Part shown: positions 28,221 through 36,176 of the stretch, piece by piece
Position numbering within the stretch: the stretch's first letter is position 1
Layout of the letters: each line of letters starts with the position of its first letter
Assembly (NCBI GenBank): GCA_963841995.1
Contig: CAWJEX010000011.1
Span: forward strand, 106,818 to 170,817
Reading direction: 5' to 3'
From: DATDPM01 sp963841995
GTDB taxonomy: Bacteria; Pseudomonadota; Alphaproteobacteria; DATDPM01
Length of the DNA: 64,000 nt
The notes under the pieces: generated by a model
What the model saw: the letters and a program-made list of their open reading frames with translations, nothing else
What the model was told of the DNA's origin: nothing
Databases searched by the model: none
Program-made: the position numbers and the translations under genes

Positions 28221-28819
28221 CACCTGTGAAGAACTTTGGCCCGCGCGTGCTGAAGGGCCGCTTCGTACAGCTTGAGCCTTTCTCGCCCACGCACTATGCA
28301 GGCCTGCGCGCGGTCGCGAACGATCCCGCGTTGTGGCGCTACATGCCGGTGGATGGCAGCGGCCAGGGTTTCGAGAACTGGCGCGGCATGACCGCAACGG
28401 ACATGGCTTCGGGAAGCCGCATGGTGTTCGCCGTGCGGCGGCTTTCAGATGGCGCTTTAGTGGGTTCGACGTCATATCTCAATATCGTACCCGAGCACGC
28501 GCGCGCCGAGATCGGCTGGACCTGGTATGAGGCAGGCGCCCATGGCACAGCGGTAAATCCAGAAGCCAAGCTGCTTTTGTTCGCCAACGCCTTCGAGGCG
28601 TGCGGCTATCACCGCATCGAGTTGAAAACCGATGCCACCAATGCGCGCAGCCGCGCTGCCATTCTCAAGCTCGGCGCAAAGGAAGAAGGCATCTTCCGCG
28701 GTCATATGTGGATGCCCCGTGGTTATTGGCGCGACACGGCCTATTATTCCGTTCTGCGCGAGGAATGGCCCGGGGTTAAAGCTGGCCTCGAAGCGCGGCT
28801 CAAAGCCTATGCCGTTTAG
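28217..28819 (+). CDS. GNAT family acetyltransferase (RimJ/RimL-like)
   Basis: A 200-residue GNAT protein of the RimJ/RimL type. The opening GRFVQLEPFSPTHYAGL is typical of the group that acetylates protein N-termini or small metabolites. The central strand EIGWTWYEAGAHGTAVN and the HRIELKTDATNARSRAAI segment contain the acetyl-CoA site region. The C-terminal GHMWMPRGYWRDTAYYSV closes the fold. Its ATG overlaps the proX stop, so the two are probably translated together. Substrate unknown. Confidence 0.9.
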   Translation: MTPVKNFGPRVLKGRFVQLEPFSPTHYAGLRAVANDPALWRYMPVDGSGQGFENWRGMTATDMASGSRMVFAVRRLSDGALVGSTSYLNIVPEHARAEIGWTWYEAGAHGTAVNPEAKLLLFANAFEACGYHRIELKTDATNARSRAAILKLGAKEEGIFRGHMWMPRGYWRDTAYYSVLREEWPGVKAGLEARLKAYAV

Positions 28820-28857
28820 GTCTTTTCTTTCGTCCCGCAAATGCCCATCTTCACGTC

Positions 28858-29799
28858 ATGGCACTGATCGGACCCGGTGGACGCCCCTTGGGCGCGGAAC
28901 CCCAAGCCCCCAAGGCGGAAGCGGCGAGCCCCTATATAAAGGAGGGTTCGCTCGAGACCTTTGCCGACGACGTGATTCGCGCTTCGGCGGAAACGCCGGT
29001 TATCGTTGATTTCTGGGCGCCATGGTGCGGGCCGTGCAAGCAGTTGGGCCCGCTGCTGGATCGCGCGGTCAATCAGGCCAATGGCGCGGTCAAGCTCGTC
29101 AAGATCAACATCGACGACAATCCCGAAATTGCCCAGCAATTGCGCATCCAGTCGATCCCGGCCGTCTATGCCTTCCGCCAGGGGCAGCCGGTGGACGGCT
29201 TCATGGGCGCGCTGCCCGAATCCCAAGTGCGCGCCTTTGTGCAGCATCTGTTGGGTGGCGAAGCGGCCCCCTCGCCCGCGGAGGATTTGCTGACACTGGC
29301 AGCCCAAGCCTTGGAGGCGCGCGACGTCGGCCGCGCTGCGCAAATTTACGGGCAGATTTTGCAGGAAGAACCGGGCCACCCTAAGGCGGTGGCCGGCTTG
29401 GCGAGATGCTATCTGGCGAGCGGCGACTTTGAGCGTGCACGGCAGACGCTCGGTCTCGTGCGGCCCGACGGCGCGAACGACGAATCCATCCGCGCGGTGG
29501 AAGCAGAGTTGAAGCTCAAGGAAAGCGCGTCGAAGGCTGCCGATGACGCGCCCTTGCGTGCGAAGGTCGCCGCCGATCCCGGCAATTTGCAGGCGCGCTA
29601 CGAGCTCGCGCTGGCCCTTGAGGCCAAAGGCGCGCGCGAAGGCGCGCTCGAAGAGTTGCTGGAAATCGTGCGGCGCAACCGCGACTGGAACGAGCAGGCC
29701 GCGCGCAAACAGCTGGTGACCCTGTTCGAGGCCATGGGCCCAACCGACCCGCGCACCATCGCCACGCGCCGGCGGCTTTCCACAATCCTGTTCTCGTGA
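28858..29799 (+). CDS. Thioredoxin-TPR co-chaperone (YbbN/CnoX-like)
   Basis: A 313-residue protein with a thioredoxin domain (about residues 30-135) and a C-terminal TPR-like helical region (about 145-310). The redox motif is WAPWCGPCKQ, with Cys57 and Cys60, so both thiols are present. E. coli CnoX lacks the standard pair, whereas alphaproteobacterial forms keep it. YbbN-type proteins hold oxidised clients and pass them to GroEL or DnaK. First of five closely packed plus-strand genes; its stop overlaps the next start (GTGA). Confidence 0.92.
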   Translation: MALIGPGGRPLGAEPQAPKAEAASPYIKEGSLETFADDVIRASAETPVIVDFWAPWCGPCKQLGPLLDRAVNQANGAVKLVKINIDDNPEIAQQLRIQSIPAVYAFRQGQPVDGFMGALPESQVRAFVQHLLGGEAAPSPAEDLLTLAAQALEARDVGRAAQIYGQILQEEPGHPKAVAGLARCYLASGDFERARQTLGLVRPDGANDESIRAVEAELKLKESASKAADDAPLRAKVAADPGNLQARYELALALEAKGAREGALEELLEIVRRNRDWNEQAARKQLVTLFEAMGPTDPRTIATRRRLSTILFS

Positions 29800-30467
29800 G
29801 CGTCATGCAGCGTTATCCCACACTCGCGAATTTGCCGGCGGTCATTCCCGTATTTCCGCTTGCGGGCGCGCTGCTGCTGCCACGCGGGCATTTGCCGCTC
29901 AATATTTTCGAGCCGCGTTATCTTGCCATGACCGAAGCTGTGATGGCGGGCAGCCGCATCATCGGCATGATCCAGCCGCGCGATGCAAACGATAAGAGTG
30001 CGCGGCCGGCGCTCGCCGATGTCGGCTGCGTCGGGCGTATCACCTCTTACGCCGAGACGGAAGACGGGCGTTACCTCATCACGCTGACCGGCATCGCGCG
30101 TTTTCGTATCGCGGAAGAGCGCGATATGCCCACGCCTTTCCGCCAGGTCACTGCGGATTACGCGCCTTTCGCCAGCGACCTTTTCCCGCCGGAACAGGAA
30201 CCTGTGATCGCGCGGGAAAAGCTTACGGCCGCGCTCAGGCCCTATCTCGAAGGGCGCAAGATGCAGACCGATTGGCGTTCGATCGAAGAAGCGCCGGCGG
30301 AATTGCTGGTCAATGCGCTGACCGTGCTTTGCCCCTTCGCTCCTAACGAAAAGCAGGCGCTTCTAGAGGCCTCCGGCGTTGCCGAACGCGCCGAGATGCT
30401 GATTGCACTGATCGAAATGGCCAATGCCGCGGCCCAGCAGCCGGCAGGCGGCCATCCGATAAACTGA
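29796..30467 (+). CDS. LON peptidase substrate-binding domain protein
   Basis: A 223-residue stand-alone Lon N-terminal (LAN/LonSB) domain protein without ATPase or protease parts. The family opening IPVFPLAGALLLPRGHLPLN and IFEPRY are intact near residues 14-41. The central IGMIQPRD and C-terminal VNALTVLCPF blocks are also seen. Such proteins are widespread in alphaproteobacteria and of uncertain role, probably recognising unfolded clients. GTG 29796 overlaps the previous stop; ATG 29805 is the alternative. Confidence 0.92.
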   Translation: MSVMQRYPTLANLPAVIPVFPLAGALLLPRGHLPLNIFEPRYLAMTEAVMAGSRIIGMIQPRDANDKSARPALADVGCVGRITSYAETEDGRYLITLTGIARFRIAEERDMPTPFRQVTADYAPFASDLFPPEQEPVIAREKLTAALRPYLEGRKMQTDWRSIEEAPAELLVNALTVLCPFAPNEKQALLEASGVAERAEMLIALIEMANAAAQQPAGGHPIN

Positions 30468-30472
30468 TAGGC

Positions 30473-30658
30473 GTGGCCGTGGAACCCGATCCCAAGCTCA
30501 TTGAAATCCTGGTCTGCCCGCTCACGAAGGGCCCGCTCGTCTATGACCGCGCGCGGCAGGAACTGGTCAGCAAAGCTGCGGGGCTTGCCTATCCCATCCG
30601 CGACGGCGTTCCCATCATGCTGCCCGATGAAGCCCGCGCGCTCCGCGTAGACGAATAA
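30473..30658 (+). CDS. Trm112 family protein
   Basis: A 61-residue Trm112-like protein. KLIEILVCPLTKGPL near the N-terminus and AYPIRDGVPIMLPDEAR at the C-terminus are the family blocks. Only one Cys remains of the zinc-ribbon pairs, as is common in bacterial forms. In eukaryotes Trm112 activates methyltransferases; the bacterial partner is not established. It starts with GTG and its stop overlaps the next start by one base. Confidence 0.93.
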   Translation: MAVEPDPKLIEILVCPLTKGPLVYDRARQELVSKAAGLAYPIRDGVPIMLPDEARALRVDE

Positions 30659-31020
30659 TGGCGGCCGCGCACCCCTGGCCGAGCCTGATCAGGCTCAACG
30701 CGGCCAAGGACAAACTCGAAGTCGCCTTCGACACGGGCGAGCGTTTTGAATTCCCTGCCGAGTATTTGCGCGTGCACTCGCAAAGCGCGGAAGTAAAGGG
30801 CCATGGCGGCGCACCACGTCTGGCGGTGGCGGGCAAGCGCCATGTTAAGATCGCCGATGTGCAGGGCGTGGGCAATTACGCGGTGCGCATCGTCTTCGAT
30901 GACGGTCATGACACCGGGCTCTATTCCTGGGATTATTTTTATGAGCTTGGCGCAGATCAGCAGAAGAAGTGGGCCGCCTATCTGGCCGCGCTTGCAGCGC
31001 AAGGATTGAAACGTGACTAA
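30658..31020 (+). CDS. DUF971 (gamma-butyrobetaine hydroxylase-like N-terminal) protein
   Basis: A 120-residue DUF971 protein. The segments FEFPAEYLRVHSQSAEVKGH and VQGVGNYAVRIVFDDGHDTG are diagnostic, followed by YSWDYFYELG. The domain is fused to Mrp/ApbC-type or hydroxylase proteins elsewhere and has been connected with Fe-S protein maturation, but a stand-alone function is not defined. It overlaps the Trm112 stop by one base, and the potassium-channel-like gene begins inside its last codons. Confidence 0.92.
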   Translation: MAAAHPWPSLIRLNAAKDKLEVAFDTGERFEFPAEYLRVHSQSAEVKGHGGAPRLAVAGKRHVKIADVQGVGNYAVRIVFDDGHDTGLYSWDYFYELGADQQKKWAAYLAALAAQGLKRD

Positions 31021-31912
31021 GAAGAAAGAACCGAAACTGCCTTACCCGCGCATTTTGCGCAAAGAAACTGGCGGACCGCGCCCTGTCATCAAGGGCCAAG
31101 ATGGCGGCCGCTGGACGGATTTCTATCACCTGATGCTGAAGGCGCCGTGGTGGCTTTTCATTCTGGGCCTGGCCGCGATTTTCGCAGGCCTCAATGCGGC
31201 GTTCGCAGGACTTTATCTGCTTGATCCCCAAGGCCTCGAAAATGCGCGACCAGGCTCGTTCTGGGATGCCTATCTTTTCAGCGTCGAGACCATGGCATCG
31301 GTCAGCTACAGCACGATACTGCCCAAGACTACCTATGCCAACGTGCTGGTCACGGCGGAAGCATTTTTCGCCATTCTCAACATCGCGCTGGCCACCGGCA
31401 TCGTCTTTGCGCGCATTTCGCGGCCCACCGCGCGCGTCGTGTTCAGTAACAAGGCCGTCATTAATCGCTATGATGGCCAGCCCATGCTGATGTTCCGCGC
31501 CGCCAACCAGCGCGGCAACCAGATCATGGAGGCAACTGTAAGCGTTACATTGGCGCGCCAGGCTGTGACACGCGAAGGCGTCGTCATGCGCCGCATGGAG
31601 GAACTGAAGCTCGCGCGCTCGCGTTCGCCGCTGTTCTCGCTGTCATGGACAGTGATGCACCCGATCGACAAGGACAGCCCGTTTAACGGCGCCACGCGCG
31701 AATCCATGCTGAAGGAGCAGATGGAGGTCATCATCATCATTAGCGGGATGGACGATACTTTTGCCGACAAGGTCTATGCGCGGCACTCCTACCTGCCGCA
31801 CGAAATCTACTGGGACAAGCAGTTCGAGGACGTGCTGTTCGTGCTGGAAGATGGGCGGCGTTTCGTCGATCTGAATAAATTTCACGAAATCAAGGATGCG
31901 ACCAAAGTTTAA
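31013..31912 (+). CDS. Kir-family inward rectifier channel-like protein with altered filter
   Basis: A 299-residue KirBac-type protein. The outer helix is at about residues 45-70, the pore helix at about 82-95 (FWDAYLFSVETMA) and the inner helix at about 107-132. A cytoplasmic IRK immunoglobulin-like domain follows, with RPTARVVFSNKAVINRYDG. In place of the canonical filter TVGYG, residues 96-100 read SVSYS; the DNA at 31298-31312 gives no sign of a frameshift. Both glycines are replaced by Ser, which should remove classical K+ selectivity. The GTG start overlaps DUF971 by eight bases. It converges with pyrD, sharing four bases at the stops. Confidence 0.88.
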   Translation: MTKKKEPKLPYPRILRKETGGPRPVIKGQDGGRWTDFYHLMLKAPWWLFILGLAAIFAGLNAAFAGLYLLDPQGLENARPGSFWDAYLFSVETMASVSYSTILPKTTYANVLVTAEAFFAILNIALATGIVFARISRPTARVVFSNKAVINRYDGQPMLMFRAANQRGNQIMEATVSVTLARQAVTREGVVMRRMEELKLARSRSPLFSLSWTVMHPIDKDSPFNGATRESMLKEQMEVIIIISGMDDTFADKVYARHSYLPHEIYWDKQFEDVLFVLEDGRRFVDLNKFHEIKDATKV

Positions 31913-32955
31913 GCCGCATCCACACCAGCGGCGTCGGCGATATGCGCGAAACCGTCGCGTACGAGAAGCGCCAGCAGCTCGCGCTGGATGCGCGGGATGA
32001 GGCTGGCGCCTTCATAGGCAAAAGCCGTATAAAGCTGCACCAGCGAAGCACCCGCGCGGATCTTGGCATAGGCGTCCGCGCCAGATCCCACGCCGCCCAC
32101 GCCAACGAGAACGAGCTTTTTGCCAACGCGCTGGCGCATGGCTTTCAAGATCGCCGTGGAGGGCGCGAACAGCGGCGCGCCGGATAGCCCGCCTGCCTCA
32201 TTTTTATTTCTGCTTTTCAAACCGGGCGGACGCGCCAATGTGGTGTTTGAGATAATCAAGCCTTCAATGCCGGCAGCGAGACTCACAGCGGCGATGCCGT
32301 CCAGGCTCGCGCCATCCAGATCGGGCGCGATCTTGAGCAACAGCGGCGTTTTCAGATTTGCCTGCGCGCGCGCTTCGGCGAGTGCCCATAGCAGATGCTC
32401 CAACTCGTCCCTGTTCTGCAGCCCGCGCAGGCCGGGCGTGTTTGGCGACGACACATTGACGGCGATGTAAGAGGCGAGTGGCGCCAGCCTTCTGAAGGCC
32501 GCAACATAATCCGCGATGCGGTCAGTGGAATTTGCGTTGACCCCGATATTGACGCCGGTAATACCCCCTGCCTTGCGTGCGGCAAGGCGCTTGCCCGCGC
32601 GCTCCATGCCGCAATTGTTGAAGCCCAGGCGATTTATCACCGCGCGATCTTCAGGAAGGCGAAACACGCGCGGGCGCGGATTGCCGGCTTGAGGGCGCGG
32701 CGTGAGCGTGCCGCATTCGACAAAACCAAAACCAAATTTCAGCATGACGCCTGGAAGCTGGGCGTTCTTGTCGAAGCCCGCCGCGAGCCCGATGGGATTG
32801 GGAAACACGAGGCCCAGCGCCTGCACTTGCAGCCGCGGATCGCCCTCCGGTGCCGGGCCAAGCATGGGCCCGGTCAGCCTGAGCAAACGCAGTGTTGCGC
32901 TGTGGGCTGCTTCGGCTGGAAGCGCCCGTAAGGCGCTAGTCAGTATCGCCATCAT
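31909..32955 (-). CDS. pyrD: Quinone-dependent dihydroorotate dehydrogenase
   Basis: A class 2 PyrD of about 348 residues, the membrane-associated step of pyrimidine synthesis (dihydroorotate to orotate, electrons to quinone). An N-terminal amphipathic helix for membrane binding is followed by GLAAGFDKNAQLPG and the catalytic-Ser block YIAVNVSSPNTPGLRGLQ. Phosphate-binding LVGVGGVGSGADAYAKI lies near the C-terminus. I start at the first of two adjacent ATGs (32955/32952) because the family starts there; longer upstream frame lacks similarity. Confidence 0.95.
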   Translation of the reverse strand: MMAILTSALRALPAEAAHSATLRLLRLTGPMLGPAPEGDPRLQVQALGLVFPNPIGLAAGFDKNAQLPGVMLKFGFGFVECGTLTPRPQAGNPRPRVFRLPEDRAVINRLGFNNCGMERAGKRLAARKAGGITGVNIGVNANSTDRIADYVAAFRRLAPLASYIAVNVSSPNTPGLRGLQNRDELEHLLWALAEARAQANLKTPLLLKIAPDLDGASLDGIAAVSLAAGIEGLIISNTTLARPPGLKSRNKNEAGGLSGAPLFAPSTAILKAMRQRVGKKLVLVGVGGVGSGADAYAKIRAGASLVQLYTAFAYEGASLIPRIQRELLALLVRDGFAHIADAAGVDAA

Positions 32956-33005
32956 CCCGGCTATAATGCAGGGATTCGCAAGGCAAAACCGGGCTTGTTG
33001 GCTTC

Positions 33006-33034
33006 TTGACATTATAGGAATAAAAGCATATTAT
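33006..33034 (+). promoter_or_regulatory. Strong sigma-70 promoter of the S24 regulator
   Basis: A perfect -35 TTGACA (33006-33011), a 17-bp spacer and -10 TATTAT (33029-33034), in an AT-rich gap between pyrD and the regulator. The start point would be near 33041, placing the ATG at 33058 close behind. It is the best promoter match I found in the window. Confidence 0.75.
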
Positions 33035-33051
33035 TGGATAGTATTCATAAT
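33030..33051. promoter_or_regulatory. Candidate operator over the S24 regulator promoter
   Basis: Inverted half-sites ATTAT and ATAAT separated by 12 bases overlap the -10 box and predicted start point. The layout suits autorepression by the LexA-like product. Only the symmetry and location support it. Confidence 0.35.
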
Positions 33052-33057
33052 CCAGGC

Positions 33058-33696
33058 ATGCCCATGCTTACTCATAAGCAGATCTGGGAAGGCATCGACG
33101 CGCTGGCCGGCCGCCACGACCTTTCGCCTTCCGGCCTTGCCAAGCTCGCGGGGCTCGACCCCACGGCTTTCAACAAGAGCAAGCGCGAAGCGGGCGACGG
33201 CAAACCGCACTGGCCTTCGACCGAAAGCATTTCGAAGGTGCTCCAGGCCACCGGCTCTTCGCTGGAAGAATTCGTGGCCTTGGTCACGCATGAGCAAGGC
33301 GCGCGCGGCTCGCGCTTCTTGCCGCTGATCGGCTTCGCGCAGGCGGGCGCGCACGGCTATTTCGACGATGCGGGGTTCCCCGCGGACGCGGGCTGGGAGG
33401 AGATCGCCTTCCCCGAACTCGGCGACCCGCACGCCTATGCGCTCGAAATCACCGGCGAATCCATGCAGCCGGTTTACCGCGATGGCGACCGCATCATCGT
33501 CTCGCCCGCCGCCAGCGTACGGCGCGGCGACCGCGTGGTGGTGCACACATTAAAAGGCGAGGTGATGGTGAAACAGCTGAGGCGCATGAGCGCGCGCCGG
33601 ATCGAGCTGCAATCTTTCAATCCCAGTTTCGAAGACCGCGTGTTCGAGCTCTCCGACTTGGGCTTCATTCACCGCATCATCTGGTCAAGCCAGTAA
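33058..33696 (+). CDS. LexA-like S24 family transcriptional regulator
   Basis: A 212-residue regulator. A Cro/CI-type helix-turn-helix lies near residues 22-42 (LSPSGLAKLAGLDPTAFNKS). The C-terminal S24 domain has Ser135 in GESMQP and Lys172 in GEVMVKQL as the catalytic pair. A possible self-cleavage Ala-Gly bond is at 97-98 (GFAQAGAHG). All parts needed for RecA-stimulated autocleavage are present. No phage genes surround it, so it is a chromosomal regulator of unknown regulon. ATG 33058 suits the strong promoter just upstream. Confidence 0.88.
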   Translation: MPMLTHKQIWEGIDALAGRHDLSPSGLAKLAGLDPTAFNKSKREAGDGKPHWPSTESISKVLQATGSSLEEFVALVTHEQGARGSRFLPLIGFAQAGAHGYFDDAGFPADAGWEEIAFPELGDPHAYALEITGESMQPVYRDGDRIIVSPAASVRRGDRVVVHTLKGEVMVKQLRRMSARRIELQSFNPSFEDRVFELSDLGFIHRIIWSSQ

Positions 33697-33699
33697 TGC

Positions 33700-34470
33700 T
33701 CATGGGTAACCCTGGTAACGCTTCACCTGCGCGGAAAATCCGGCCATGTCATTCTTCGCCAACAGGTCGCTTAGCGTCTTCGCACGCGCCTGCAGCGCAC
33801 GCTCATAGGCGCCGGGGGCCGGCGCGGATGAGGCCGCCGCTAATTGCGTATCGATTTCCTTGCGCTGCCCTTTGGCGTCATAAGCCGCAAGCTGGAGCGC
33901 AAATTCGTAATGGAGGATGACATCATTGGGCGCGGCCACGATGGCTTGCTTGAACGCTTTGACGCCTGCATCGAAGCTCGCGTCATAAAGCCAGCGCCCG
34001 AACATGCCGCCGCCGCGCACGATCTCGATATTCCAGCCGCCCAGCCCCGCCAGCACCAGCGGATCGTTAGGCGCAAGCGAAAGCGCCGTGTCGATCGCCT
34101 GTTTCGCCTTGCTGGGAAGGCCCGCCGAGCTCGCTGCCATGGTGCCGATGATGTGGTTCTCGAAGCCCATGGCCGAAGCGAGATAGATATAGGGCTGAGG
34201 CTTTTTCGGATCGGCGTTGATGGCGCGCTGTGCCAGCGCCTCCACTTTGTGAAAGCAGTCAAGACAGGAGGCATTGTTCAGTTTCGCATCGGAAAGTGCT
34301 GCGCGCGTGGCAAGCGTCAGACCTTCGGCGTCGCCCTTTGCCTCGCCAGCGGCAACTGCTCCGGCATAGTCGCCTTTGTCATAGAGAGCCTGCGGCGTGT
34401 CATCGGCAAAGGCCGGCGCGGCTGCGAAGCCAAACAGAATGGCGAGTGTGGCAATGTGTGTTTTGCGCAT
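33700..34470 (-). CDS. Periplasmic TPR-like protein
   Basis: A 256-residue exported protein of unknown function. The signal peptide covers residues 1-22 (ends PAFA). Helical repeats resembling TPRs follow: QALYDKGDYAGAVAAGEAKG, an NNASCLDCFHKVEALAQRA unit with a CxxC pair, and two further repeats with YIYLASAMGF and LAGLGGWNIEIVRGG. It lies three bases after lysS on the same strand and so may be cotranscribed with it. The CxxC could be a disulfide or metal site. Confidence 0.75.
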   Translation of the reverse strand: MRKTHIATLAILFGFAAAPAFADDTPQALYDKGDYAGAVAAGEAKGDAEGLTLATRAALSDAKLNNASCLDCFHKVEALAQRAINADPKKPQPYIYLASAMGFENHIIGTMAASSAGLPSKAKQAIDTALSLAPNDPLVLAGLGGWNIEIVRGGGMFGRWLYDASFDAGVKAFKQAIVAAPNDVILHYEFALQLAAYDAKGQRKEIDTQLAAASSAPAPGAYERALQARAKTLSDLLAKNDMAGFSAQVKRYQGYP

Positions 34471-34473
34471 GGC

Positions 34474-36081
34474 TTATCCTGTCGCCTCCTTGAGAAATGC
34501 GCCGTCGAGCGCGCGCCGCACGAGCGCGGCGGTTTCGCGGCAACCGAACAGAACTGCGAACGAGCCAAAACGCGGCCCCTGCGTCTGGCCGAACAATACT
34601 TCATAGATGGCCTTGAACCAATCGCGCAAAGGCTCGAATTGATGCTTCTTGCCGATTTCATAGACCTCGAATTGCACCCTTTCCGCGTCGCGTTCGGCAG
34701 CCATCTTGTCGAGCATGGCGGCAAGCTCGGCCAACGCCGCGCGTTCTTTTTCGGTGGGCGCGCGATAAGTCTTCTGTGGGCGGACGAAATCTTCGTAATA
34801 TTTCAACGCATAGCCGACAAGCTTGTCCAGACCCAGATGATCCCTGGGCTCGGTGCCCGGCGCATAAGTGCGGATGAAACCCCACAGCACGTCGCGGTTA
34901 TGTGCGTTCGAGGCACTCACCAGATTGAGTAACAGCGCGAAAGTGACAGGATATTTTTCCTTGGGCGGATGGCCGCTGTGGATGTGCCAAACGGGATTTT
35001 CCAGCTTTGCCGCTTCGTTATCCAATGCCTGATATTCGGCGAGGAACGTCAGGTAATCGTCGACGGCTTTCGGGATGACATCGAAGTAAAGTTTTTTCGC
35101 CGCACGCGGCTTGTGATACATGAACAGCGCCAGACTTTCCTCCGAGCCATAGGTAAGCCATTCATCGATTGTGAGGCCATTGCCGCGCGATTTGGAAATG
35201 CGCTCGCCATTTTCATCGAGAAACAGTTCGTAATTGAAGCCATCCGGCGGCTCGCCGCCCAGCGCCCGCAAAATCTTCGACGACAATTCGACCGAAGAAA
35301 TCAGATCCTTGCCCGACATTTCGTAATCGACGCCCAAAGCCAGCCAGCGCATCGCCCAATCGGCCTTCCACTGCAGCTTGCAGTGACCGCGGGTAACCAG
35401 CGTCTCGATGCGCTTGCCCTCGTCTTCATAAGTGATCGTACCTTTGTCGGCGTTCCATGCCACCACAGGCACCTGCAGCACGTGACCATTGCGTGGACTG
35501 ATAGGCAGGAACGGGCTGTAAGTCGCGCGCCGGTCCGGCCCCAGCGTGGGCAGCACAATGTCGCGCACACGCTCGTAATTGCGCAAAACGATAAGCAGTG
35601 CGGCATCGAAACGGCCGCTTTTGTAACATTCGGTCGAACTCAGGAATTCGTATTCGAAACCGAAGCGGTCGAGAAACGCGCGTAGCCGCGCATTGTTGTG
35701 CGAGCCGTAGCTGTCATGCGTGCCGAACGGATCTGGCACTGAGGTTAACGGTTTGCCGAGATGTTCCTTCAACATCTCCTGATTTGGGACGTTGCCTGGT
35801 ATCTTTCTGAGCCCATCCATATCGTCGGAAAAGGCGACCAGCCTTGTGGGCACGTCTGTGATCAATTTGAACGCATGGCGCACCCAGGTGGTGCGCGCAA
35901 CTTCGCCAAAAGTGCCGATATGCGGCAGGCCCGAAGGCCCGTAACCGGTCTCGAACAACACTTCCTTAACCTCGCCACCGAGCGCGCGCTTGCGTTCGAT
36001 CCGCGCCACCACCTTGCGCGCTTCCTCGAACGGCCAGGCGTGTGCGGAGAGGCCTAGTTCTCGTTGTGGTTGGTTAGCCAT
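34474..36081 (-). CDS. lysS: Lysine--tRNA ligase, class I
   Basis: A 535-residue class I (archaeal-type) lysyl-tRNA synthetase, with a Rossmann-fold catalytic domain rather than the class II fold. The HIGH motif reads PHIGT at residues 53-57 (GPSGLPHIGTFGE), and the KMSKS loop reads ERISKSRGNG near residue 290. The alpha-helical anticodon-binding region ends the protein. It supplies Lys-tRNA; many alphaproteobacteria have only this form. It diverges from the histidine kinase gene, and a TPR gene follows. Confidence 0.95.
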   Translation of the reverse strand: MANQPQRELGLSAHAWPFEEARKVVARIERKRALGGEVKEVLFETGYGPSGLPHIGTFGEVARTTWVRHAFKLITDVPTRLVAFSDDMDGLRKIPGNVPNQEMLKEHLGKPLTSVPDPFGTHDSYGSHNNARLRAFLDRFGFEYEFLSSTECYKSGRFDAALLIVLRNYERVRDIVLPTLGPDRRATYSPFLPISPRNGHVLQVPVVAWNADKGTITYEDEGKRIETLVTRGHCKLQWKADWAMRWLALGVDYEMSGKDLISSVELSSKILRALGGEPPDGFNYELFLDENGERISKSRGNGLTIDEWLTYGSEESLALFMYHKPRAAKKLYFDVIPKAVDDYLTFLAEYQALDNEAAKLENPVWHIHSGHPPKEKYPVTFALLLNLVSASNAHNRDVLWGFIRTYAPGTEPRDHLGLDKLVGYALKYYEDFVRPQKTYRAPTEKERAALAELAAMLDKMAAERDAERVQFEVYEIGKKHQFEPLRDWFKAIYEVLFGQTQGPRFGSFAVLFGCRETAALVRRALDGAFLKEATG

Positions 36082-36176
36082 AGGGACGGGCGTTAAGCCT
36101 CATGAAAGACAGAAAAGCTAGGCTTCGCCTGTAACAGCGTCAACGCATCCAGCAGTGGCGAAGGACTGGCTAACCG

